Assembly (NCBI GenBank): GCA_021823905.1
Contig: JAKALX010000016.1
Span: forward strand, 1-18,645
Direction of reading: 5' to 3'
From: Chloroflexota bacterium
Lineage (GTDB): Bacteria; Chloroflexota; Dehalococcoidia; Tepidiformales; Tepidiformaceae
DNA length: 18,645 nucleotides
Within the stretch, counting starts at the first letter, position 1, and each line of letters starts with the position of its first letter. Below, one piece after another: positions 1-5,860 of this stretch. Under the pieces are notes generated by a model. The model saw only the letters and a program-made list of their open reading frames with translations, had not been told where the DNA came from and searched no databases. A program made the translations under genes and the position numbers.

Positions 1-306
1 TTCTTCCATCACGCCGGGGCCGTAGTTTTCGACGAAGACGTCGAACTTCGGCACGAGCGCCAGCAAGGTCTCGCGGCCCCGACGGTGCTTGAGGTCGAGG
101 ACGACGCTCCGCTTGTTGGAGTTGTAATTAAGGAAGTACTGGGAGTCCTCGTCGCCGTGGGCAAAGGCACGGCGGCCCGGGTCTCCGCGCGGCGACTCGA
201 TCTTTACGACGTCGGCGCCAAGCCATGCAAGCGCCTGGGTACAGGACGTGCCCGCTTCGTACTGGGTCATGTCGAGGACGCGCAGGCCCTCGAGCGCTGC
301 TGCCAT
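1..306 (-). CDS. CaiB/BaiF family CoA-transferase, N-terminal 102 residues (cut by window edge)
   Basis: This is the start of a class III (formyl-CoA transferase type) CoA-transferase, which moves CoA between organic acids in the cytoplasm. I read it by translating the complement from the ATG at 306-304; the frame stays open to base 1, so the C-terminal three quarters lie outside the window. Family marks are visible: GLRVLDMTQYEAGTSCTQ (residues 7-24), the LGADVVKIESPRGDPGR block (29-45), the N-x-N-K-R-S-V-x-LDLK block (62-73) and DVFVENYGPGV (89-99). The catalytic Asp expected near residue 170 is not in view. The upstream AGAGGA is an acceptable ribosome site. It diverges from the oxidoreductase at 556. 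Family assignment is firm; the substrate cannot be told. Confidence 0.9.
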   Translation of the reverse strand, partial: MAAALEGLRVLDMTQYEAGTSCTQALAWLGADVVKIESPRGDPGRRAFAHGDEDSQYFLNYNSNKRSVVLDLKHRRGRETLLALVPKFDVFVENYGPGVMEE

Positions 307-555
307 TTCGATGTTCCTCTCCCGGTGGTTGCCCGTTCCGCCGCGGACGCAGCGGATACTACGCTCGTCGCCGCTGCCTGCGAAGGATCCTGTCTCTCGA
401 ACGCAAGACCGTGGGGCAAGTCGATTCGGTCGTAGTCGCGAACCAGTTGCGCCGGGTGCCCCGACGTTGGCGAGCGACGGGTGCCGGTAGTCGCGCCCCG
501 TGCGAACCTGACGCCATCAGACTGTGGCTGTGGAAGCCATGCGAAGGAGATCATC

Positions 556-1533
556 GTGCTCAAGACCAGGTTCACCGAGATGTTCGGCATCGAGCATCCC
601 ATCGTTTGCGGCGGCATGACGGGTGTCGGCACCGCCGACCTCATCGCCGCCGTGGCCAACGCCGGCGCCCTCGGCTTTCTCACCGCCCTCACGCAGCCCA
701 CGCCCGACGCGCTCCGCAAGGAGATCCAGCGTTGCCGCGAGATGACCGATCGCCCCTTCGGCGTGAACCTAACGATCCTCCCGACGATTAATCCCGTTCC
801 CTATGACGAATACCGCGAAGCGATCATCGACAGCGGCATCAAGATCGTCGAGACCGCTGGCAGCAACCCCGAGCCGCATCTCCCGTCGTTCAAGGCCGCG
901 GGCATCCGGGTCATCCACAAGTGCGTTGCCGTCCGCCACGCCGTCAAGGCCGAGAAGATCGGCGTCGACGCGATCAGCATCGACGGGTTCGAATGCGCGG
1001 GCCATCCGGGCGAGGAGGACATCCCCGGCCTCGTCCTGATCCCGGCTGCCGCCGACCAGCTCCGCATTCCGCTGATCGCCAGCGGCGGCTTCGCCGACGG
1101 CCGCGGACTCGCCGCCGCGCTTGCCCTCGGCGCGGACGCGATCAACATGGGCACCCGGTTCATGGCCACCGTCGAGGCCCCGATTCACGAAAACGTGAAG
1201 CGCCAGATCGTCGCCAACGACGAGCGGGCCACGGACCTCATCTACCGCAAGTTCCACAACACGGCCCGCGTCGCGAAGAATGCCGTCTCGCAGGAGATCC
1301 TCCGCATCTCGCAACAGCCCGACGCGAAGTTCGAGGACATCGCCTCCCTGGCGTCTGGCGCGCGCGGCCGCGTGAACGTCATGGAAGGCGGAGATGTCGA
1401 GGGCGGCATCTGGTCGGCCGGAATGTCCCAGGGTCTTATCCATGACATCCCGACCACGCAGGAGCTTGTCTCTCGCATCGTCCGGGACGCCGAGGACATC
1501 GTCCGCGCGCGCCTCGTGGGAATGCTGCGGTAG
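556..1533 (+). CDS. Nitronate monooxygenase-like FMN-dependent oxidoreductase (2-nitropropane dioxygenase family)
   Basis: The product is a 325-residue TIM-barrel flavoprotein of the NMO/2-nitropropane dioxygenase family. These enzymes oxidise alkyl nitronates; relatives include FabK-type enoyl reductases. I chose the GTG at 556 because GAAGGAGA (542-549) sits just upstream and the family start (LKTRFTEMFGIEHPIVCGGM) follows at once; an earlier in-frame start at 481 adds unrelated residues. Visible motifs are the N-terminal GGMTGVGTADLIAAVANAGALG (19-40, given in part), ECAGHPGEED (146-155) with His150 at the usual catalytic-His region, and FMN phosphate-binding segments ASGGFADGRG (175-184) and ALGADAINMGTRF (190-202). 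Length is typical. It converges on the crotonase at 1601 and is surrounded by acyl-CoA genes, so a role on an acyl or enoyl substrate is as likely as nitronate detoxification. Confidence 0.88.
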   Translation: MLKTRFTEMFGIEHPIVCGGMTGVGTADLIAAVANAGALGFLTALTQPTPDALRKEIQRCREMTDRPFGVNLTILPTINPVPYDEYREAIIDSGIKIVETAGSNPEPHLPSFKAAGIRVIHKCVAVRHAVKAEKIGVDAISIDGFECAGHPGEEDIPGLVLIPAAADQLRIPLIASGGFADGRGLAAALALGADAINMGTRFMATVEAPIHENVKRQIVANDERATDLIYRKFHNTARVAKNAVSQEILRISQQPDAKFEDIASLASGARGRVNVMEGGDVEGGIWSAGMSQGLIHDIPTTQELVSRIVRDAEDIVRARLVGMLR

Positions 1534-1548
1534 AGCCCCGTTAACCGC

Positions 1549-1580
1549 CTGGGCCCGAACCGGCAAGGGTGAGGGCCCAG
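1549..1580. terminator. Possible bidirectional terminator hairpin between convergent genes
   Basis: An exact 8-bp inverted repeat, CTGGGCCC (1549-1556) and GGGCCCAG (1573-1580), encloses a 16-nt loop. It lies between the stop of the plus-strand oxidoreductase (1533) and the end of the minus-strand crotonase (1601). The position fits a shared terminator. There is no T-tract on either side, so it may only stall polymerase or protect mRNA ends. Confidence 0.4.
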
Positions 1581-1600
1581 CCGCCGGCGCGTGAGTTTGC

Positions 1601-2386
1601 TCAGCGCCCCTTGAAGACCGGTTCGCGCTTCTGGAGGAACGCCTGGACGCCCTCCTTGTGGTCTTCCGTCGCGAACATCCGGTTGAGGGTCGCGGCGTTG
1701 TCAGCGACGTGCTCGTCGGAACCTCGCCCAAAGCCGCGGTACATAAGCCGCTTCGTCTCGCGGATGGCGATGGGCGCTCCTTTCGAGAGTTCCTCGGCGA
1801 CCGCGATGGCCCGCGCCCGGAGCTGCTCGGGCTCGACGATCTCGTCGATGAACCGGGTTGCTGCAAGTTCGTCCGCGTTCACCATCCTTCCGGACATGGT
1901 CCACTTGAGGGCGTTCTGAAGCCCGACGATGTGGGGAAGGATATAGGTCGCGGCGCCCGTGTCGGGCACCAGCCCCCGGAGCGGAAACGCCCACGAGCAG
2001 CGCGAGTTCGGCGTGCCGATGCGGACGTCGCACTGGGTCGCCAGCTCGACACCGAGCCCGACGGCGGCGCCGTTGATCGCGGCGACGGTCGGTTTGCCGA
2101 TACGGGTCATGTCCCACGGCCCGGCGGTGTTCTTCGGTTGCTCGACCGGTTTCCGGCCGAGTGCCTGGTTGTCGTCGGCAAGCTCCTGGAGGTCAGTGCC
2201 CGCCGAAAAGGCGCGCCCATTGCCCGTGAGCACGACGGCGCGAACGTCGGCGTCCGCGTCGACGCTGTTCACGGCGTCGCGGAACAGGCCGAGCACGTTC
2301 CAACTGATGGCGTTCATGCGTTCGGGGCGATTGAACGTCACCACGGCGACCGTCCCCACGCGCTCGATGAGCAGATCTTCTGGCAT
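1601..2386 (-). CDS. Enoyl-CoA hydratase/isomerase (crotonase) family protein, PaaG-like active site
   Basis: This is a 261-residue crotonase, the usual length, acting on enoyl-CoA thioesters in the cytoplasm. The start is the ATG at 2386-2384, preceded by AGGAG with good spacing; the longer open frame overlaps the upstream kinase gene. Motifs: FNRPERMNAIS (18-28), oxyanion-hole segments GRAFSAGTDL (57-66) and INGAAVGLGVELA (104-116), and the C-terminal EGVQAFLQKREPVFKG (245-260). Neither hydratase Glu is seen: the Glu144 region reads FPLRGLVPDTG (134-144) and the Glu164 position is Lys161. Asp142 in GLVPDTG matches the PaaG-type isomerases, so isomerase or atypical activity is more likely than plain hydration. 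It is the last gene of a four-gene operon, 17 bp after the kinase. Confidence 0.9.
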   Translation of the reverse strand: MPEDLLIERVGTVAVVTFNRPERMNAISWNVLGLFRDAVNSVDADADVRAVVLTGNGRAFSAGTDLQELADDNQALGRKPVEQPKNTAGPWDMTRIGKPTVAAINGAAVGLGVELATQCDVRIGTPNSRCSWAFPLRGLVPDTGAATYILPHIVGLQNALKWTMSGRMVNADELAATRFIDEIVEPEQLRARAIAVAEELSKGAPIAIRETKRLMYRGFGRGSDEHVADNAATLNRMFATEDHKEGVQAFLQKREPVFKGR

Positions 2387-2403
2387 GGTCGTCTTCTCCT
2401 GTT

Positions 2404-3441
2404 TCAGGTGTTGGCGGCGCGTTCGATGACGAGCGCCGCCCGGCGGATCAGCGCGGGAACACGTGTCTCGAACTCGGCGGCGCCGGGGTTGGAGGCAGTG
2501 CCCGTTTTGTAGTGGACGTAGAGTCCTTCGAGGATGATTGCCAGCTTCCAGAGCGCCATGGCGTGGTAGAACGGGAAGTTCCTTAGCTGACGGCCCGTCT
2601 TCTCGGCGTAGCGCGCGGCAAGTTCGTCCCGGGTCAGGAAGCCCGGCTCGGCGGTCAGCGGGATCGCCTCGCCGGGCACGACGACGTCTGGCCGTCCCCA
2701 GGTGTGGAGCAGCCAGCCGAGGTCGGCCAGCGGGTCGCCAATGGTGGCCATCTCCCAGTCGAAGATCGCGATGAGCCTGGCCGGCGCGGAAGGGGCGAAC
2801 ATAACGTTGTCGAGCTTGAAGTCGCCGTGCACCACCGTCGAATCGCCCGTTGCCGGGCAGTTTGCGCCGAGCCACGAAGACACCTCCGCCAGGCCGGGAA
2901 GCTCCCGGACCTTCCCGACGGTCAGATCGGCCTGGCTCTGCCAGCGTTTGAGTTGCCGTTCGATGTAGCCCTCGGACTTCCCCTGCAGCCCGGCCTTCGC
3001 CCAGTCCACGCTGTGCAGCTCGGCCAGCGCGTCGACCATCTCCTCGCCGATCCTTCGCCGGTCATCCATTGACTGCAGTGCTGCCGGAAGCTCCGCGCGG
3101 ATGACGAATCCGTGTTGCCGCTCCATGAGGTAAAACGGGGCGCCGATGACCGACGCGTCCTCGCAGAGGACGACCGGGCGCGGGACGCGCGCGGCGGTCC
3201 CGTGCAGGGCCTTGAGGAAGCGAAACTCCCTCGCGACGTCATGCGCGGTCGGCAGCAGCGGGCCGCGCGGCGGCCTTCGGAGAACGTACTCCGCGCCTCC
3301 CCGGTACACGTAGAACGTCTCGTTCGAAAACCCCGCGATGTGCTTCTCAACGGTGGTCTCCGCGTGGTTTCCAAGCGCCCCGTCGAGGAAGCTCGCGAGA
3401 GCCGTCACGTCGACCAGCGCGGTGATGTCGGGTTCAGCCAC
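2404..3441 (-). CDS. APH-family phosphotransferase (ACAD10/11- and LvaA-like kinase)
   Basis: This 345-residue protein has the aminoglycoside phosphotransferase (choline-kinase-like) fold. It matches the subgroup often found beside or fused to acyl-CoA dehydrogenases, such as the kinase domain of ACAD10/11 and bacterial LvaA, which phosphorylate 4-hydroxyacyl-CoAs. Visible: GFSNETFYV near residue 37 in the glycine-rich lobe, YVLRRPPRGPLLPTAHDVAREF (52-73, given as a block) with the ATP-contacting region, the catalytic loop HGDFKLDN (205-212, Asp207 as base) and the metal-binding IFDWEMATIGDPLADLGWL (226-244, Asp228). I chose the GTG at 3441-3439 because GGAGGAG lies six bases upstream; ATG and other starts further up lack such a site. 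It sits in the operon with the dehydrogenase and two crotonases, so the substrate is probably a hydroxyacyl-CoA rather than an antibiotic. Confidence 0.85.
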   Translation of the reverse strand: MAEPDITALVDVTALASFLDGALGNHAETTVEKHIAGFSNETFYVYRGGAEYVLRRPPRGPLLPTAHDVAREFRFLKALHGTAARVPRPVVLCEDASVIGAPFYLMERQHGFVIRAELPAALQSMDDRRRIGEEMVDALAELHSVDWAKAGLQGKSEGYIERQLKRWQSQADLTVGKVRELPGLAEVSSWLGANCPATGDSTVVHGDFKLDNVMFAPSAPARLIAIFDWEMATIGDPLADLGWLLHTWGRPDVVVPGEAIPLTAEPGFLTRDELAARYAEKTGRQLRNFPFYHAMALWKLAIILEGLYVHYKTGTASNPGAAEFETRVPALIRRAALVIERAANT

Positions 3442-3545
3442 TATGTTCTCCTCCCAATCCATGTACCCGGCGCCCGTACGGCTCGCGCAATAGGCTCCCA
3501 CTTTCCGCCCGTATCGCGCGGCGCACGACGGATCTCCAGCAGGCC

Positions 3546-3566
3546 CTGGCTGACGGCCGTCACCAG
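3546..3566. repeat. Dyad with perfect 12-bp core overlapping the stop of the upstream crotonase
   Basis: TGACGGCCGTCA (3551-3562) is a perfect palindrome. It is flanked by CTGG (3546-3549) and CCAG (3563-3566) with one unpaired base at 3550. It spans the TGA stop of the crotonase ending at 3560. It could form an intercistronic hairpin before the kinase gene, or be a protein-binding site; no T-tract follows. Chance is possible in GC-rich DNA. Confidence 0.35.
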
Positions 3567-4459
3567 GTGGCGCCGGAAGGTTTCCGCGCGTCGGCGGGCG
3601 CCGTGCCGTAGTCTCCGAACGGGCCGTCGCGCCAGTCCAACGCGGCTTTCAGCCCCTTTTCGCGTGCGATCCGACCGAACGTCTCGCCCCCGGGTCGTGC
3701 CCGCCCAAGCTCCTGGATGTCTCCGCCAACGGCGAGCGCCGTGCGCATGCCCATGATCTCGTAGACGCGGTTCACCTGGCGCTTGGTCATCTGCAGCATC
3801 GGCCCATCGACGTTCGCGATCCGTTCGGCGAATGCCTCGGTGACGGCGCACAACTGGTCCACGGGCACGGCCCGGTTGGCCCAGCCGAGCTGGACCGCCT
3901 CAGCGCCGGTGACGCTGTCGCCGGTATAGAGGAGCTCGCGCGCCTTCTTCTGATGCATCTGCCAGGGATGGTAGATGATGTCGACCGGCGTCATCGCGCG
4001 AACGGGCGGGTAGCCGATGATCGCGTCCTCGGCGACGAACATCAGGTCGCACATCGTTGCCAGCTCGGTGCCGCCGGCCAGGCAGAAGCCGTGCACCTGG
4101 GAGATGACCGGCTTGGTCAGCTCCCAGATCTGCCAGTAGCCCGAGAGCAGATGCTGTGGCCATTGGCCCTGACCGGGGTGAATCGGGCCGACGTTTGGCA
4201 GGCCGCTGCGCTTCTCGACGTAGTCGCGGTCGTCGGCTGTGTTTGAGATCCCCGAGAGGTCGTAGCCGGCGGAGAAAGCCCGGCCGGAGCCCCGGATGAT
4301 GATGACGCGGACGTCCGGGTCGGCCTCGAAGTCCTTGAGGGCATTGAAAAGCTCGGCGCGCAGGTTGTGCGAGAGCGCGTTCATCTTCTCCGGCCGGTTG
4401 AGCTGGATGATGCCGTGGCGCTCGTTCTTCAGCGTAAGGATGTCCCGGTATGTTTCCAC
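3560..4459 (-). CDS. Enoyl-CoA hydratase/isomerase (crotonase) family protein
   Basis: This is a 299-residue crotonase, somewhat longer than the typical 255-265 because of inserts around residues 72-108 and a longer tail. The start is a GTG at 4459-4457, with GGAGG five bases upstream. Motifs: LNRPEKMNALSHNLR (20-34), oxyanion-hole segments GRAFSAGYDLSG (59-70) and QVHGFCLAGGTELATMCD (121-138). Glu175 in ARELLYTG aligns with catalytic Glu164 of rat hydratase. The Glu144 position falls in YPPVRAMTP and is not acidic. One acidic residue fits an isomerase, hydrolase or lyase-type crotonase as well as a hydratase. It lies 47 bp downstream of the acyl-CoA dehydrogenase, and the next gene, the kinase, starts 118 bp beyond. 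Confidence 0.9.
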   Translation of the reverse strand: METYRDILTLKNERHGIIQLNRPEKMNALSHNLRAELFNALKDFEADPDVRVIIIRGSGRAFSAGYDLSGISNTADDRDYVEKRSGLPNVGPIHPGQGQWPQHLLSGYWQIWELTKPVISQVHGFCLAGGTELATMCDLMFVAEDAIIGYPPVRAMTPVDIIYHPWQMHQKKARELLYTGDSVTGAEAVQLGWANRAVPVDQLCAVTEAFAERIANVDGPMLQMTKRQVNRVYEIMGMRTALAVGGDIQELGRARPGGETFGRIAREKGLKAALDWRDGPFGDYGTAPADARKPSGATW

Positions 4460-4506
4460 TGAGTCCTCCAGTTTGTGAATGCCGATGTCGTCCCGCGCGG
4501 GTCTGG

Positions 4507-5673
4507 CTACCCGCGGGGCAGGCCGAGGCCGCGGCCCGCGATGATGCCTCGCTGAATCTCGCTCGTCCCGCCAGCGATGGTTGTCGGAATGCTGCCGCTA
4601 TAGGCGCGAGCAACGCGGCCTTCGTCCACTTCGTAGCCGGCCGAACCACGGAGCAGATAGCCTCTCAGGCCTAGGACGTTGAGCGCGTCGGTGTCGGCGC
4701 GACGATGGAGTTCGCTGCTGAACAACTTCACCATCGACGATTCGTAGTTCGGCACCTGCCCGCGGTCCTGGAGGCTTGCGACGTGGTAGGACATCTGGCG
4801 CGCGACCTCGCTGGCGACGAAGAGGTCGGCCAGCCTGGTCCGTTGGCGCGAGACAACGTTCGCCGCGCGCGCCATGGACACGAGGTCGAGGATCGCGAGC
4901 TGAACTCCAACGGCGCCGGCGATGCCCGAACGTTCGAAGTCGAGCGTCGTCATCGCCACGTACCAGCCCCGGTTCTCCTCGCCGATGCGGTAGGAGGCGG
5001 GGATGCGGACGTTGTCGAAGAACGTTTCGCAGAGCTCGTGGCCCCCGGCCATGTCGGTCATTGGCCGCACCTCGAGCCCGGGGACGTCGACCGGCGTCAC
5101 GAAATACGAGATGCCGCGATGCTTGGGCGCCTCCGGATCGGTCCGCGCGAGGAGGAACATCCAGTTGCAGGAGGTTGCGTTGCTCGTCCAGATCTTCTGG
5201 CCGTTGAGGACGTACTCGTCGCCGTCCCTCGTTGCTCTGAGCTGGAGGGCGGCGAGGTCGCTCCCGGCCCCGGGCTCGGAAAACCCCTGGGAGTAGATGT
5301 GCTCGCCGTTGAGGATTCCCGGCAGCAGCTCTGCCTTCTGCGCATCGCTGCCGTGGAGGATGACTGTTGGGCCGACCATTTCCACGCCACGCGCCCCCGG
5401 GTGCGGCGTGCGCTGGAGGGCGAACTCCTCCTTCATGATGAACTGCTCCATCACCGAGAGGCCGAGGCCGCCGTACTCTTTCGGCCAGTGGGGAGCGAGC
5501 CACCCTTGTTTGGCTACCCTGCTCCGCCAGGCCTGGAACGTCTCGTCTCCGCCGCCATAGGAGTCAACCGCCGGCCGATGCCGGATCCTGTACTCCTCGG
5601 GCGCGTTGGATTCGACGAATCGCCGAACCTGCTCTCGCCAGTTCGCCTGTTCACTGCTATCCCGGTAGTTCAT
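4507..5673 (-). CDS. Acyl-CoA dehydrogenase family flavoprotein
   Basis: This is a 388-residue acyl-CoA dehydrogenase, normal length, which uses FAD to introduce a 2,3-double bond into acyl-CoA. I start it at ATG 5673 (MNYRDSSEQ), preceded by GAGG seven bases away; an ATG five codons upstream has no clear ribosome site. Domains in order: N-terminal helices (1-125), the FAD-binding beta domain with YSQGFSEPGAGSDLA (127-141) and KIWTSNAT (160-167), and the C-terminal helical domain ending GGTSEIQRGIIAGRGLGLPR (368-387). The MCAD base position (Glu376) is Gly368 here. Glu247 in TLDFERSG matches the helix-G base of isovaleryl-CoA dehydrogenase and mycobacterial FadE26-type enzymes. As first gene of an operon with an APH-type kinase, it may instead eliminate phosphate from a phosphoacyl-CoA, as the ACAD10/11 domain does. 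Confidence 0.93.
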   Translation of the reverse strand: MNYRDSSEQANWREQVRRFVESNAPEEYRIRHRPAVDSYGGGDETFQAWRSRVAKQGWLAPHWPKEYGGLGLSVMEQFIMKEEFALQRTPHPGARGVEMVGPTVILHGSDAQKAELLPGILNGEHIYSQGFSEPGAGSDLAALQLRATRDGDEYVLNGQKIWTSNATSCNWMFLLARTDPEAPKHRGISYFVTPVDVPGLEVRPMTDMAGGHELCETFFDNVRIPASYRIGEENRGWYVAMTTLDFERSGIAGAVGVQLAILDLVSMARAANVVSRQRTRLADLFVASEVARQMSYHVASLQDRGQVPNYESSMVKLFSSELHRRADTDALNVLGLRGYLLRGSAGYEVDEGRVARAYSGSIPTTIAGGTSEIQRGIIAGRGLGLPRG

Positions 5674-5742
5674 GGTGGTCCTCGACATGCCGCGTAGGAG
5701 GCGGTTCTGAGCCCGTCTCTCCCGCACGGCCACTGGCGTCGC

Positions 5743-5748
5743 ATCATA
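5743..5748 (-). promoter_or_regulatory. Candidate -10 element for the acyl-CoA dehydrogenase operon
   Basis: Read on the minus strand, TATGAT (5748-5743) differs from the sigma-70 -10 consensus at one base. It lies about 70 bp upstream of the dehydrogenase start, inside the 187-bp divergent intergenic region. I see no good -35 hexamer at the usual distance, so it is only a candidate. Confidence 0.25.
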
Positions 5749-5846
5749 CGGGAGTCTCGGAGTGGGTGCGGGCCGGCGTCCGCCCGTCCAGGTCTTGAAG
5801 GCGCACGGGATGCACCGCCACGTACAGCCCCAGTAGACTCCGCTGC

Positions 5847-5852
5847 GGAGGG
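5847..5852 (+). promoter_or_regulatory. Ribosome binding site for the fused CoA-transferase, within a small dyad
   Basis: GGAGGG at 5847-5852 sits eight bases before the ATG at 5861 and fixes that start. It overlaps an exact inverted repeat, CTCCGC-T-GCGGAG (5838-5850). If folded in mRNA this would mask part of the Shine-Dalgarno sequence; the one-base centre makes a tight hairpin unlikely without fraying. Confidence 0.5.
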
Positions 5853-5860
5853 CCACCTGG

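Noticed and set aside
307..555. Possible regulatory repeats in the divergent region (GTAGTCGCG near 434 and 487).
   Set aside because: Two copies of a short GC-rich word without symmetry or promoter boxes; not distinguishable from chance.
2404..3441. Antibiotic-resistance aminoglycoside kinase.
   Set aside because: The fold is shared, but the operon with acyl-CoA genes and the match to the ACAD10/11-type kinase pattern argue for metabolic use.
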